Assembly (NCBI RefSeq): GCF_013410215.1
Contig: NZ_JACCFQ010000001.1
Location: 2,046,001-2,110,000 of the forward strand
Direction of reading: 5' to 3'
From: Nesterenkonia sandarakina
GTDB lineage: Bacteria > Actinomycetota > Actinomycetes > Actinomycetales > Micrococcaceae
DNA length: 64,000 nt
The translations under genes and the position numbers were made by a program. Every line of letters starts with the position of its first letter. Within the stretch, counting starts at the first letter, position 1. Of this stretch, positions 29,741 to 40,262 are shown piece by piece. A model generated the notes under the pieces. The model had not been told where the DNA came from. It saw only the letters and a program-made list of their open reading frames with translations, and did not search any database.

Positions 29741-29797
29741 ATGCGTCAACTACTAGCGGTAGTACCCGTATCCGCCGCCGGGGGGCATGTGCAGTGA
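29741..29797 (+). CDS. ilvBNC leader peptide (18 residues)
   Basis: The peptide MRQLLAVVPVSAAGGHVQ contains Leu at codons 4-5 (both CTA) and Val at codons 7, 8 and 10 (all GTA), codons that are rare in the GC-rich genes around it. Runs of rare regulatory codons followed by a terminator are the hallmark of ribosome-mediated attenuation, known for ilvBNC in Corynebacterium. An in-frame ATG at 29732 could add three residues. The stop is followed by a CATGTG/CACATG hairpin (29786-29803). Charged Leu/Val-tRNA levels are the expected signal. Confidence 0.82.
   Translation: MRQLLAVVPVSAAGGHVQ
29777..29783 (+). promoter_or_regulatory. Proposed antiterminator arm in the ilvB leader
   Basis: GCCGGGG at leader codons 13-15 is identical to the 3' arm of the downstream terminator (29908-29914) and can pair with its 5' arm CCCCGGC (29878-29884). 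A ribosome stalled at the Leu/Val codons would leave it free. A ribosome at the leader stop would cover it. Confidence 0.5.
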
Positions 29798-29877
29798 CAC
29801 ATGTGCCTCAGATCGGCCGAACGTCCGCCTCACCCGAGGTGTCCGAACGGTCGACCTGGAGCTGACGCATCCGCTCA

Positions 29878-29920
29878 CCCCGGCATGAAGGCCCGTCAGG
29901 CTTTTCAGCCGGGGTTTTCT
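29878..29920 (+). terminator. Intrinsic terminator (attenuator) before ilvB
   Basis: CCCCGGC (29878-29884) pairs with GCCGGGG (29908-29914). An inner TGAAG-GCC / GGC-TTTTCA helix extends the stem, and TTTTCTCTT follows. It stands 77 nt before the ilvB start and 80 nt after the leader peptide, as expected for an attenuator. Confidence 0.85.
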
Positions 29921-29996
29921 CTTGACCGGTGTGGATCCGCCACGGATCAGAGACTTCTTGGATCAGCCGTTCGCCGAACCAGAGACTGAGGAAAAG

Positions 29997-31874
29997 ATGA
30001 GCAATCTGACAGCCACGAGCCCAGCCATGCTGGCCTCGAAAGCATCCAGCAGCGCCGCTGGGACCTCCGCAGACCCGCGCCTCTATGGCCCCGGCCGCAC
30101 CGTCGCGCCGGTAGAGGTCACAGGTTCGCAGTCCATCATTCGCAGCCTCGAAGAGCTGGGGGTGACAGACGTCTTCGGCATCCCCGGCGGCGCGATCCTG
30201 CCCACCTATGACCCGCTGATGGACTCCGATCAGGTCAACCACATCCTGGTGCGCCACGAGCAGGGCGCCGGACATGCCGCCCAGGGCTACGCGATGGTCA
30301 CCGGCGAGGTGGGCGTCTGCATCGCCACCTCCGGTCCGGGAGCCACCAACCTGGTCACCCCCATGGCCGACGCCCATATGGACTCCGTGCCCATGGTCGC
30401 GATCACCGGGCAGGTCAACGCCGGGGTGATCGGCACCGACGCCTTCCAGGAAGCCGACATCGTCGGGATCTCCACCCCGATCACCAAGCACTCCTTCCTG
30501 GTCACCGACGCCGATGAGATCCCCAAGGTGATGGCCGAGGCCTTCCACCTGGCCTCCACCGGCCGGCCCGGCCCGGTGCTGGTGGACGTCACCAAGTCCG
30601 CCCAGGTCGCGAAGACCACCTTCTCCTGGCCCCCGAAGATCGAGCTCAACGGCTACCGCCCGGTCACCCGCGGGCACTCCAAGCAGATCCGCGAGGCCGC
30701 GAAGCTGATCCAGGCCGCCTCCCGTCCGGTGTTCTACATCGGCGGCGGCATGATCAAGGCCGAGGCCTCCGAGGAGTTCCTCGCCCTGGCCGAGACCGTC
30801 GGGGCCCCGGTGGTCACCACGCTGATGGCCCGCGGCGCCTTCCCAGATTCGCACCAGCAGAACCTGGGCATGCCCGGGATGCACGGGACGGTCTCCGCCG
30901 TCGCCGCGCTGCAGCGCTCAGACCTGCTGATCACCCTCGGCGCCCGCTTCGATGACCGGGTCACCGGGCAGCTGGAGAGCTTCGCCCCGGACGCCAAGGT
31001 GATCCACGCCGACATCGACCCCGCGGAGATCTCCAAGAACCGCACCGCCGATGTCCCGATCGTCGGCTCGCTCAAGGAGATCGTCCCGGAGCTGACCTAC
31101 TCCTTCGAGTCCCTGGTCGCCAAGCACGGTCGCACTGACACCAGCGCCTGGTGGAAGCAGCTGAACCGGTTCCGCGAGACCTACCCGCTGGGCTACGCCG
31201 CCCCGGAGGACGGCAAGATCGCCCCGCAGCAGGTCATCGAGAAGATCAATCAGGCCTCAGGTCCCGAAGCGGTCTACGTGGCCGGGGTCGGTCAGCACCA
31301 GATGTGGTCCGCCCAGTTCGTGAAGTACGAACGCCCCCGGCAGTGGCTGAACTCCGGCGGGCTGGGCACCATGGGCTACTCGGTGCCCGCGGCGATGGGC
31401 GCCCAGGTGGGCAACCCGGACCGGGTGGTCTGGGCGATCGACGGCGACGGCTGCTTCCAGATGACCAACCAAGAGCTGGCCACCTGCGCGATCAACAAGA
31501 TCCCGATCAAGGTCGCGGTGATCAACAACTCCTCCCTGGGCATGGTCCGGCAGTGGCAGACCCTGTTCTATGAGTCCCGCTACTCGAACACCCACCTGAA
31601 CACCTCGGTCACCGCCGAGGGCGGGGAGGTCGTGCGGATCCCTGACTTCGTCAAGCTCGCCGAGGCCTACGGCTGCGTGGGGCTGCGCTGCGAGCGGCCC
31701 GAGGACATCGACGCGGTCATCGCCGAGGCCATGGCGATCAACGACCGTCCGGTGGTCATCGACTTCGTGGTCTCCCGGGATTCGATGGTCTGGCCGATGG
31801 TCCCGGCAGGGGTCTCCAACAGCGACATCCAGTTCGCACACAACCTGACCCCGCAGTGGGACGAGGAGGACTGA
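29997..31874 (+). CDS. ilvB: Acetolactate synthase large subunit IlvB
   Basis: A 625-residue ThDP enzyme that condenses two pyruvates, or pyruvate with 2-oxobutyrate, at the start of Val/Leu/Ile synthesis. ATG 29997 follows CTGAGGAAAAG; an in-frame start at 29922 lies beside the attenuator and is less likely. The catalytic Glu is in [15 protein letters not shown]. The ThDP/Mg motif is [17 protein letters not shown], followed by [15 protein letters not shown]-region motifs include [11 protein letters not shown]. The N-terminus has a ~35-residue Ser/Ala-rich extension. It forms an operon with ilvN (3-nt gap) and ilvC. Confidence 0.97.
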   Translation: MSNLTATSPAMLASKASSSAAGTSADPRLYGPGRTVAPVEVTGSQSIIRSLEELGVTDVFGIPGGAILPTYDPLMDSDQVNHILVRHEQGAGHAAQGYAMVTGEVGVCIATSGPGATNLVTPMADAHMDSVPMVAITGQVNAGVIGTDAFQEADIVGISTPITKHSFLVTDADEIPKVMAEAFHLASTGRPGPVLVDVTKSAQVAKTTFSWPPKIELNGYRPVTRGHSKQIREAAKLIQAASRPVFYIGGGMIKAEASEEFLALAETVGAPVVTTLMARGAFPDSHQQNLGMPGMHGTVSAVAALQRSDLLITLGARFDDRVTGQLESFAPDAKVIHADIDPAEISKNRTADVPIVGSLKEIVPELTYSFESLVAKHGRTDTSAWWKQLNRFRETYPLGYAAPEDGKIAPQQVIEKINQASGPEAVYVAGVGQHQMWSAQFVKYERPRQWLNSGGLGTMGYSVPAAMGAQVGNPDRVVWAIDGDGCFQMTNQELATCAINKIPIKVAVINNSSLGMVRQWQTLFYESRYSNTHLNTSVTAEGGEVVRIPDFVKLAEAYGCVGLRCERPEDIDAVIAEAMAINDRPVVIDFVVSRDSMVWPMVPAGVSNSDIQFAHNLTPQWDEED

Positions 31875-31877
31875 TAT

Positions 31878-32411
31878 ATGGGCACCCATGACATCGCCGC
31901 ACCCGAGCAGCGACGCACCCTCTCGGTCCTGGTCGAGGACGTCCCCGGCGTGCTCACCAAGGTCTCCGGGCTCTTCGCCCGCCGGGCCTTCAACATCCAC
32001 TCCCTGGCGGTGGGCCCCTCGGAGCTGCCCGGGCTCAGCCGGATCACCGTGGTGGTCGACGCCGACTCCAAGCTGCTCGAGCAGATCACCAAACAGCTGA
32101 ACAAGCTGATCAATGTCATCAAGATCATCGAGCTGGCACCGGAGAACTCGGTCCAGCGCGAACACCTGCTGATCAAGGTGAAGGCTGACGCGCCCACCCG
32201 TCTGCAGGTCACCCAGGCCGTCGAGCTCTTCCGCGCCAAGATCGTGGACGTCTCCGTGGACTCACTCACCGTTGAGGCCACCGGCGCCCCTGACAAGCTC
32301 AACGCCCTCCTGGAGGTCCTGGAGCCCTTCGGAGTCCGCGAGATCGTGCGTTCCGGCACCCTCGCGATCTCCCGCGGCGCGAAGTCCATGACCGATAAGG
32401 CGCTGCGCTGA
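31878..32411 (+). CDS. ilvN: Acetolactate synthase small (regulatory) subunit IlvN
   Basis: A 177-residue regulatory partner of IlvB that confers valine feedback inhibition. The N-terminal ACT domain is clear (RRTLSVLVEDVPGVLTKVSGLFARRAFNIHSLAVGPSE, about 13-50). The C-terminal dimer region includes KIVDVSVDSLTVEATGAPDKL and FGVREIVRSGTLAISRG. The ATG lies 3 nt after the ilvB stop and has GAGGAGG upstream. ilvC follows after 69 nt. Confidence 0.97.
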   Translation: MGTHDIAAPEQRRTLSVLVEDVPGVLTKVSGLFARRAFNIHSLAVGPSELPGLSRITVVVDADSKLLEQITKQLNKLINVIKIIELAPENSVQREHLLIKVKADAPTRLQVTQAVELFRAKIVDVSVDSLTVEATGAPDKLNALLEVLEPFGVREIVRSGTLAISRGAKSMTDKALR

Positions 32412-32480
32412 GAACCCGCTGCGTAACACCTGCAGCACCCCAGACCTGTAACCCCATCCCCAACACGAGGAGACCTCACC

Positions 32481-33506
<1,026 letters not shown>

Positions 33507-33512
33507 GTCAGC

Positions 33513-33556
33513 ACGGTGAGTGGGGCGGGCCTTCCTAGGCCCGCCCCGCTCACCGT
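33513..33556 (+). terminator. Terminator between ilvC and serA
   Basis: A near-perfect ~19-bp stem (33513-33531 with 33538-33556) with a 6-nt loop (TTCCTA), including GGGGCGGGCC paired to GGCCCGCCCC. It begins 7 nt after the ilvC stop. The stem is GC-rich with only a short T-containing tail (CTTC), typical of high-GC actinobacteria. Confidence 0.85.
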
Positions 33557-33610
33557 CTTCGCGTGCACCACCCACGAACCACGAAGCGCCCCGAGCAGAA
33601 GAAGGACATT

Positions 33611-35206
33611 GTGAGCACTCACCGCCCCGTCGTCGTACTTGCCGAAGAACTCTCACCCGCCACCGTCGAGGCGCTGGGACCGGACTTCGAGATCCGCCAG
33701 TCCGACGGAACCGACCGCGAGCGGCTCTTCGCCGACCTCGCCGACGCCGATGCCATCATGGTCCGCTCGGCCACCCAGGTCGACGCCGAGGTGCTCTCCC
33801 ACGGCAAGTCGCTGAAGGTCGTCGCCCGGGCCGGGGTGGGACTGGACAACGTGGACATCAAGGCCGCCACCGCGGCCGGGGTGATGGTGGTCAACGCTCC
33901 CACCTCGAACATCACCTCCGCGGCGGAGCTGACCTGCGCGCATATCCTGGGCCTGGCCCGGCACATCTCCCCGGCGCACCAGGCGCTGCGCGACGGCGCC
34001 TGGAAGCGCTCGAAGTACTCCGGCGTGGAGCTCGCGGAGAAGACCCTCGGAGTGATCGGTCTGGGCCGCATCGGCGGCCTGGTGGCGGAGCGGATGAAGG
34101 CCTTCGACATGGAGGTCATCGCCTATGACCCCTACGTCACCTCGGCCCGGGCGCACCAGCTCGGCGCGCAGCTGGTCACCCTGGACGAGCTCTACGCGCA
34201 GTCCGATGTGATCACCATCCATATGCCCAAGACCCCGGAGACCCTGGGGATGCTGAACACCGAGGCCTTCGCGAAGATGAAGGACACCGCGTTCGTGGTC
34301 AACGTCGCCCGCGGCGGACTGATCAACGAGGCCGACCTGGAGCAGGCCCTGGCCGAGGGTGCGATCGGCGGGGCCGCCGTGGACGTCTTCGCCACCGAGC
34401 CCTCCACCGACCTGCCCTTCTTCACCCGTGAGAACGTGGTGGTCACCCCGCACCTGGGCGCCTCCACCGCCGAGGCCCAGGAGAAGGCCGGGGTCTCCGT
34501 GGCGAAGTCCGTGCGCCTGGCCCTGGCCGGGGAGCTGGTCCCGGACGCGGTCAACGTCGCCGGCGGCGCCATCGACGAGCTGGTCCGCCCCGGCATCCCG
34601 CTGATCGAGAAGCTGGGTCGGATCCTCAACGCCCTGGCCACCGACGCCTTCACCGACATCGAGACCGAGGCCGCCGGTGAGATCGCCGAGCTCAACGTCT
34701 CGGCGCTGCAGCTGGCCGCGCTGAAGGGCCTGTTCACCGACGTCGTCTCGGAGCAGGTCTCCTACGTCAACGCCCCGGTGCTCGCCGAGCAGCGCGGGAT
34801 CTCCACCCGGCTGACCACCACCACCGAGGTCGAGGACTACCGCAACGCACTCACCGTGCGCGGGGCCACCAGCTCCGGGACCAACCTGGAGGTCCGCGGC
34901 ACGCTCACCGGACCCAAGCAGATCCAGAAGATCGTGGGCATCAACGGCTACGACCTCGAGATCGCGCTCACCGAGCACCTGGTGGTCCTGGAATACGCCG
35001 ACCGCCCCGGCGTGGTCGGCGCGCTCGGCCGGATCCTGGGGGAGCACCAGGTCAACATCGCCGGTATGCAGGTCTCGCAGAACACCAAACAGGGCCGCGC
35101 CCTGGCCGTGCTGGCCATCGACGCCGCGCTGCCCGCTGGGGTGCTCGACGCGATCAACGCCGAGGTCCAGGCCAACCTGGCCGCCGAGGTCGACCTCGAA
35201 GACTGA
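33611..35206 (+). CDS. serA: D-3-phosphoglycerate dehydrogenase SerA
   Basis: A 531-residue long-form PGDH, as in mycobacteria, starting serine synthesis. The GTG at 33611 follows GAAGAAGGA. The substrate domain has VVARAGVGLDNVDI, the NAD motif is LGVIGLGRIGGLVAERM, and catalytic-loop motifs are VNVARGGLINE and PHLGAST (active-site His). The C-terminal third contains the extra ASB domain and an ACT domain (VVLEYADRPGVVGALGRILGEHQVNIAGMQVS) for serine feedback. It lies downstream of an operon terminator and probably has its own promoter. Confidence 0.96.
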   Translation: MSTHRPVVVLAEELSPATVEALGPDFEIRQSDGTDRERLFADLADADAIMVRSATQVDAEVLSHGKSLKVVARAGVGLDNVDIKAATAAGVMVVNAPTSNITSAAELTCAHILGLARHISPAHQALRDGAWKRSKYSGVELAEKTLGVIGLGRIGGLVAERMKAFDMEVIAYDPYVTSARAHQLGAQLVTLDELYAQSDVITIHMPKTPETLGMLNTEAFAKMKDTAFVVNVARGGLINEADLEQALAEGAIGGAAVDVFATEPSTDLPFFTRENVVVTPHLGASTAEAQEKAGVSVAKSVRLALAGELVPDAVNVAGGAIDELVRPGIPLIEKLGRILNALATDAFTDIETEAAGEIAELNVSALQLAALKGLFTDVVSEQVSYVNAPVLAEQRGISTRLTTTTEVEDYRNALTVRGATSSGTNLEVRGTLTGPKQIQKIVGINGYDLEIALTEHLVVLEYADRPGVVGALGRILGEHQVNIAGMQVSQNTKQGRALAVLAIDAALPAGVLDAINAEVQANLAAEVDLED

Positions 35207-35227
35207 ATAGCCCAGCTTCACATCGCC

Positions 35228-35274
35228 GCTGACCCCGGTGCAGATCTGAGTCCCAGACCTGCACCGGGGTCAGC
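35228..35274 (+). terminator. Terminator downstream of serA
   Basis: GCTGACCCCGGTGCAG (35228-35243) pairs perfectly with 35259-35274, a 16-bp stem with a 15-nt loop, 21 nt after the serA stop. There is no T run. Confidence 0.85.
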
Positions 35275-35351
35275 TGTGTCACCGCCAGGGTCACTGCCTG
35301 TCTCCCGGTCGGCGCCGCGGCCACGGCACTGCAGTTGGCAACCGGGTGGGG

Positions 35352-35363
35352 TAAATTCCTAGG
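35352..35363 (+). promoter_or_regulatory. Leaderless-type promoter of metG
   Basis: TAAATT (35352-35357) lies 6 nt before the GTG start at 35364, and no ribosome site is present. This fits a transcript starting at the GTG. Confidence 0.55.
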
Positions 35364-36974
35364 GTGACTTCTACCAAGCCCCCGTTCTATATCACCACGG
35401 CGATCCATTACCCCAATGGGGAGCCGCATATCGGTCATGCCTACGAGGTCATCGCCTCCGATGTGATGGCGCGGTTCAAGCGCCTGGACGGCTACGAGAC
35501 CTACTTCCTCACCGGCACCGATGAGCACGGGCAGAAGATGCAGCAGACCGCCCAGAACCTGGGGATCTCCACCCGGGAGCTGGCCGACCGCAACGCGGCC
35601 GTGTTCAAGGCCATGGATGATGAGGTCGCCGGGATCTCCTATGATCGCTTCATCCGCACCACCGATGAGGATCACTACGCGGCCTCCACCGCGATCTGGC
35701 GGCGCATGGTCGAGGCCGGGGACATCTACCTGGACAAATACGCCGGCTGGTACTCGGTGCGGGACGAGCGGTTCTACTCCGAGGATGAGACTCAGCTCGA
35801 TGCGGCCGGGGAGCGCCTGGCCACGGAGACCCAGACCCCGGTGACCTGGACCGAGGAGGAGTCCTACTTCTTCCGGCTTTCGAAGTACCAGCAGCCGCTG
35901 CTGGACTTCTTCCAGGCGAACCCGGACTTCGGCGCGCCGCGCAGCCGGTTCAACGAGGTCATCCGGTTCGTCGAGGGCGGGCTGGAAGACCTGGCGATCT
36001 CCCGGACCACCTTCGACTGGGGCGTGCCGGTGCCCAAGGACCTCACCGCGGAGGACACCAGCCTCGACCACGTGATGTACGTCTGGGTGGACGCGCTGAC
36101 CAACTACCTCACCGGCGTCGGCTTCCCGGACACCGAGTCGGAGAGCTTCACCCGGTTCTGGCCCGCCGACGTGCACGTCATCGGCAAGGACATCTCCCGG
36201 TTCCACTGCATCTTCTGGCCCGCGTTCCTGATGAGCGCGCAGCTGCCGCTGCCCAAGCGGGTGATGATCCACGGCTTCCTCAACAACGCCGGGGAGAAGA
36301 TGTCGAAGTCCGTGGGCAATGTGGTCGCCCCTGCCGACTGGGTCGCGGAATACGGGCTCGACGCCGTGCGGTTCTTCCTGCTGCGCGAGTTCCCCTTCGG
36401 CGCGGACGGCTCGTACACCCACGAGGCGGTCCTGGTCCGGAAGAACTCCGACCTGGCGAACAACCTGGGCAACCTGGCTCAGCGCTCGCTCTCGATGATC
36501 GTGAAGAACTGCGAGGAGATGATCCCGCAGCCTGGCGAGCGCACCGCCGCGGATCGCCGGATCCTGGCCCAGGCCGATGAACTCCTGGAGATCAGCCGCG
36601 AGGCCTACGACGCGCAGGACTTCCACCGCGCCCTGGAACGCACCTGGTTCGTCCTGGGGGAGGCCAACGCCTACTTCGCGGAGCAGGAGCCCTGGAAGCT
36701 GAAGAAGACCGACCTCTCGAGGATGAACACGGTGCTCTATGTGACCGCCGAGGTGCTGCGCAAGGTCGCGCTCCTGGCCCAGCCGGTCATGCCGGAGTCT
36801 GCCCGCCGGCTGCTGGATGCGCTGAACGTCGAGGCATCCGGAGACGCCGGGCGGACCAACGCCTCCGGGGAGGGACCGCGCAGCTTCGCCGCCTTTGACA
36901 CCGAGCTGGTTCCGGGCACCGTGCTGGTCAAGCCCACTCCGATCTTCCCCCGCCACGAGGAGAAGACCGACTAA
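35364..36974 (+). CDS. metG: Methionyl-tRNA synthetase
   Basis: A class I synthetase of 536 residues. The HIGH motif is [18 protein letters not shown] near the N-terminus, and the KMSKS motif is [12 protein letters not shown] (about 311-322). Catalytic-domain motifs [27 protein letters not shown] and [13 protein letters not shown] are intact. No four-Cys zinc knuckle is obvious and there is no C-terminal tRNA-binding domain, matching the short actinobacterial form. The anticodon-binding helical domain includes [12 protein letters not shown]. The GTG start appears leaderless. Confidence 0.96.
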   Translation: MTSTKPPFYITTAIHYPNGEPHIGHAYEVIASDVMARFKRLDGYETYFLTGTDEHGQKMQQTAQNLGISTRELADRNAAVFKAMDDEVAGISYDRFIRTTDEDHYAASTAIWRRMVEAGDIYLDKYAGWYSVRDERFYSEDETQLDAAGERLATETQTPVTWTEEESYFFRLSKYQQPLLDFFQANPDFGAPRSRFNEVIRFVEGGLEDLAISRTTFDWGVPVPKDLTAEDTSLDHVMYVWVDALTNYLTGVGFPDTESESFTRFWPADVHVIGKDISRFHCIFWPAFLMSAQLPLPKRVMIHGFLNNAGEKMSKSVGNVVAPADWVAEYGLDAVRFFLLREFPFGADGSYTHEAVLVRKNSDLANNLGNLAQRSLSMIVKNCEEMIPQPGERTAADRRILAQADELLEISREAYDAQDFHRALERTWFVLGEANAYFAEQEPWKLKKTDLSRMNTVLYVTAEVLRKVALLAQPVMPESARRLLDALNVEASGDAGRTNASGEGPRSFAAFDTELVPGTVLVKPTPIFPRHEEKTD

Positions 36975-37054
36975 GCTGATCGAGCACCTCGCCGGTGGGT
37001 CTCAGATGCTGAGAGTCTGTGTCGGGGCTCTCGTGCCGCCTGTGCCGGAGCGCA

Positions 37055-37066
37055 TAGAGTGACGCT
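37055..37066 (+). promoter_or_regulatory. Leaderless-type promoter of leuB
   Basis: TAGAGT (37055-37060) is 6 nt before the ATG at 37067. There is no Shine-Dalgarno site, so a leaderless transcript is likely. Confidence 0.55.
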
Positions 37067-38140
37067 ATGGCTGAGAACACATTCGACATTGCAGTAATCG
37101 GCGGCGACGGCATCGGCCCGGAGGTGGTCGCCGAGGCGCGCAAGGTGCTCGACGCCGCCCTGGCCTCGGAGAGCGCCCAGTTCAGCTACACCGAGTACTC
37201 CCTGGGTGCGGAGCACTGGCTGCGCACCGGGGAGACGCTCACCGAGGAGACGCTGCAGGCGCTGCGCGGCCATGACGCGATCCTCTTCGGCGCCGTGGGT
37301 GCCGACCCGCTGGACACCCGGGTGCCCTCCGGGATCATCGAGCGCGAGCTGCTGCTGGGGCTGCGCTTCAACCTGGATCACTGCGTGAACCTCAGGCCCA
37401 CCCGCTCCTACCCCGGAGTGATCTCCCCGCTGCGCGGCGTGGATCAGGAGAACCCGATCGACTTCGTGGTGGTCCGCGAGGGCACCGAGGGTCCCTACGC
37501 CGGCAACGGCGGGCTGCTGCGCCGCGGCACCGAGGCGGAGATCGCCACCGAGGTCTCGGTCAACACCGCCTACGGGGTGCGCCGGGTGGTCGAGGATGCG
37601 TTCCACCGCGCCCAGGCCCGCGGCAAGCACCTGACCCTGGTGCACAAGAACAACGTGCTCACCTACTCCGGGGACCTCTGGACCCGGACGACGGCGGCGG
37701 TGGCGGAGTCCTTCCCCGAGGTCCGCTGGGACTACATGCACGTGGACGCCGCCACCATCCACATGGTCAACAACCCGCAGCGCTTCGACGTGATCGTCAC
37801 CGACAACCTCTTCGGCGACATCCTCACGGACCTCGCTCCGGCCATCAGCGGAGGCATCGGCCTGGCCGCCTCGGCCTCGATCAACACCGCCGGCACCGCG
37901 CCGTCGATGTTCGAGCCGGTGCACGGCTCGGCGCCGGACATCGCCGGGAAGGCGATCGCCGACCCCACCGCGGCGGTGCTCTCCGCCGGGCTGATGCTGG
38001 ACCACCTGGGTCTCAGCGCGGCTGCGCAGCGTCTGGAGAGCGCGGTCCACGCCCAGCTCAGCCAGTGGGCCCAGGAGGGCACGTCCGGGCTGAGCACCAG
38101 CCAGCGCGGCGACGCCTTCGTGGCGCGGCTCGCCGGCTGA
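37067..38140 (+). CDS. leuB: 3-Isopropylmalate dehydrogenase LeuB
   Basis: A 357-residue oxidative decarboxylase for leucine synthesis (NAD+-dependent by family). Signatures are [17 protein letters not shown] at the N-terminus, the substrate loop [28 protein letters not shown] with the catalytic Lys, [31 protein letters not shown], and the NAD loop [18 protein letters not shown]. It is encoded apart from leuCD (50490-52572) but upstream of ilvE. The DNA after the stop contains degenerate CCGGCTGA-type repeats. Confidence 0.97.
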   Translation: MAENTFDIAVIGGDGIGPEVVAEARKVLDAALASESAQFSYTEYSLGAEHWLRTGETLTEETLQALRGHDAILFGAVGADPLDTRVPSGIIERELLLGLRFNLDHCVNLRPTRSYPGVISPLRGVDQENPIDFVVVREGTEGPYAGNGGLLRRGTEAEIATEVSVNTAYGVRRVVEDAFHRAQARGKHLTLVHKNNVLTYSGDLWTRTTAAVAESFPEVRWDYMHVDAATIHMVNNPQRFDVIVTDNLFGDILTDLAPAISGGIGLAASASINTAGTAPSMFEPVHGSAPDIAGKAIADPTAAVLSAGLMLDHLGLSAAAQRLESAVHAQLSQWAQEGTSGLSTSQRGDAFVARLAG

Positions 38141-38309
38141 AACCAGCTGGCTGAACCGGACCGGCTGGACCGGCCCGCTTGATCGGGCCAGCTTGATCGG
38201 CCCGGTCGGCACCGGTCATGCTCTTTCATCCGGGATCTGGTCTCGTAGAGTAGGGCGGGAGACCGACTTCCGCAGGGCGCATCCATGCGGGCACACCCGA
38301 AAGGCCACC

Positions 38310-39383
38310 ATGACGTTTCATCACACCCCCCATCCCACGCCCACCTCCCCGGAGCGGCTGCAGGAGATCCTGGCGAACCCGGGGTTCGGGACCCACTTCA
38401 CGGATCACACCTCGGTGATCGACTGGACCGCCGAGGGTGGCTGGGGCAGCGCCCGTGTGGAGCCCTACGGACCGATCTCGCTGGACCCGGCGGCCGCCGT
38501 GCTGCACTACGCCCAGGAGATCTTCGAAGGCATGAAGGCCTACCGTCACGCCGACGGCGGGATCTACACCTTCCGCCCGCTGGAGAACGCCAGGCGGCTG
38601 AACCGCTCGGCGGTGCGCATGGCGCTGCCCGAGCTCCCCGAGGAGCTCTTCATCGAGTCCCTGGAGGAGCTGGTCTCCACCGATAAGGCCTGGGTGCCCG
38701 ACGGCGACGGCGAGGCGCTCTACCTGCGCCCGTTCATGTTCGCCTCCGAGGCGTTCCTGGGCGTGCGGCCGGCGAATGCGGTCTCCTACCGGGTGATCGC
38801 CTCCCCAGCCGGAAACTACTTCGGCGGTGAGCTCAAGCCGGTGCGCATCTGGGTCTCCCGGGACTACATCCGCGCCGCACCCGGCGGGACCGGAGCCGCA
38901 AAGACCGGCGGAAACTACGCCGGCTCGCTGGCCGCCCAGCAGCAGGCCACCGCCAAGGGCTGCGATCAGGTGCTCTTCCTGGACCCGCTGCGGGAGAACG
39001 CCATCGAGGAGCTCGGCGGCATGAACGTCTTCCTGGTCACCGCCGACAACAGGCTGATCACCCCCGCGCTGACCGGCACCATCCTGGAGGGCATCACCCG
39101 CGCCTCGGTGATCCAGCTCGCGAAGGACCGCGGCATGCAGGTCGAGGAGCGCCAGGTCACCTTGGAGGAGTGGGACGCAGGGATCACCGACGGCAGCATC
39201 ACCGAGGCCTTCGCCTGCGGCACCGCGGCCGTGATCACACCCATCGGAGAGCTGCTGGACGGGGAGCGCCGGATCGCCTCCGCCGGGACCGGAGAGGTCA
39301 CGCTCTCGATCCGCGAGGAGCTCCTCGGGATCCAGACCGGCACCGGCGAGGACCGGCACGGGTGGATGCACCGCCTCGCCTGA
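38310..39383 (+). CDS. ilvE: Branched-chain amino acid aminotransferase IlvE
   Basis: A 357-residue fold-type IV PLP aminotransferase that does the last step of Leu, Ile and Val synthesis with glutamate as donor. ATG 38310 has AAAGG upstream; an earlier in-frame start has none. Family signatures are HYAQEIFEGMKAYRHADGGIYTFRPLENARRLNRSA, LYLRPFMFASEAFLGV, GTGAAKTGGNYAGSLAAQ and the C-terminal EAFACGTAAVITPIGEL. TAGAGT (38248-38253) may be the promoter -10, leaving a ~50-nt leader. A 13-bp unit is duplicated across the stop codon. Confidence 0.96.
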   Translation: MTFHHTPHPTPTSPERLQEILANPGFGTHFTDHTSVIDWTAEGGWGSARVEPYGPISLDPAAAVLHYAQEIFEGMKAYRHADGGIYTFRPLENARRLNRSAVRMALPELPEELFIESLEELVSTDKAWVPDGDGEALYLRPFMFASEAFLGVRPANAVSYRVIASPAGNYFGGELKPVRIWVSRDYIRAAPGGTGAAKTGGNYAGSLAAQQQATAKGCDQVLFLDPLRENAIEELGGMNVFLVTADNRLITPALTGTILEGITRASVIQLAKDRGMQVEERQVTLEEWDAGITDGSITEAFACGTAAVITPIGELLDGERRIASAGTGEVTLSIREELLGIQTGTGEDRHGWMHRLA

Positions 39384-39468
39384 CCTGCCGCCTCGCCTGA
39401 GCCGTCCGCCGGCGGACAGGCCAGCAGGACGAGATCACAGCTGAAGAACGTGCAATGCGCGTGGGCGA

Positions 39469-39480
39469 TAGAGTTGGCCC
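39469..39480 (+). promoter_or_regulatory. Leaderless-type promoter of the FAH-family gene
   Basis: TAGAGT (39469-39474) sits 6 nt before the ATG at 39481, the same arrangement as at leuB. No ribosome site is seen. Confidence 0.55.
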
Positions 39481-40254
39481 ATGCGCATTGCACGTTTTGT
39501 CACGGACGCCGAACCCTCCTACGGTCTTGTCACCGGGGGAGAGGGCGAAGAAACCATCATCGAACTCAACGGAGACCCCTTCTATCAGGGGATCCAGCAG
39601 ACCGAGACCACGCACCGGCTTGAGGACGTGCGGCTGGTCGCCCCGATCATCCCGCGGTCCAAGCTGATCGGCGTCGGACGCAACTATGCCGATCACGTCA
39701 AGGAGATGGGCGGGGAGATCCCGGTCTCGCCGCTGCTGTTCCTGATCCCCAACACCGCCGTGGTGGGCCCCAACGAGCCCGTCACGCTGCCATCCTTCTC
39801 GGAGGAGGTCAGCTACGAGGCCGAGCTGGCCGTCGTCATCGGACGGATCTGCAAGGACGTGCCGGTGGAACGGGTCCCCGAGGTCGTCTTCGGCTACACG
39901 GTGGCCAACGATCTCACCGCCCGCGACGCGCAGCGCACCGACGGCCAGTGGGCCCGCGCCAAGGGCTTCGACGGGTCCACCCCGCTGGGTCCCTGGATCG
40001 AGACCGACCTTGATCCCGAGGGTCTGCGGATCTCGGGACGGCTCAACGGGGAGACCGTCCAGGACGGCTCCACCTCCGAGATGATCTTCGGCGTGGCCGA
40101 GCTCATCGCCTACATCTCCCAGGCCTTCACCCTGCTCCCCGGTGATGTCATCCTCACCGGGACCCCCGCCGGCGTCGGCCTGCTCGGGTCCGGGGACCGC
40201 TTCGAGGCGGACATCGAAGGCATCGGCACACTCGTCAACCACTTCAGGAACTGA
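39481..40254 (+). CDS. Fumarylacetoacetate hydrolase (FAH) family protein
   Basis: A 257-residue protein with a complete FAH fold. Motifs are [17 protein letters not shown], the metal-binding [46 protein letters not shown], and [16 protein letters not shown] near the C-terminus. Family members act as oxaloacetate tautomerases/decarboxylases, acylpyruvate hydrolases or HHDD isomerases, and sequence alone does not decide. No aromatic-degradation genes are nearby. It is 8 nt from gltX, a common actinobacterial pairing that suggests housekeeping metabolite repair (inference). Confidence 0.9.
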   Translation: MRIARFVTDAEPSYGLVTGGEGEETIIELNGDPFYQGIQQTETTHRLEDVRLVAPIIPRSKLIGVGRNYADHVKEMGGEIPVSPLLFLIPNTAVVGPNEPVTLPSFSEEVSYEAELAVVIGRICKDVPVERVPEVVFGYTVANDLTARDAQRTDGQWARAKGFDGSTPLGPWIETDLDPEGLRISGRLNGETVQDGSTSEMIFGVAELIAYISQAFTLLPGDVILTGTPAGVGLLGSGDRFEADIEGIGTLVNHFRN

Positions 40255-40262
40255 TTTCCCCT

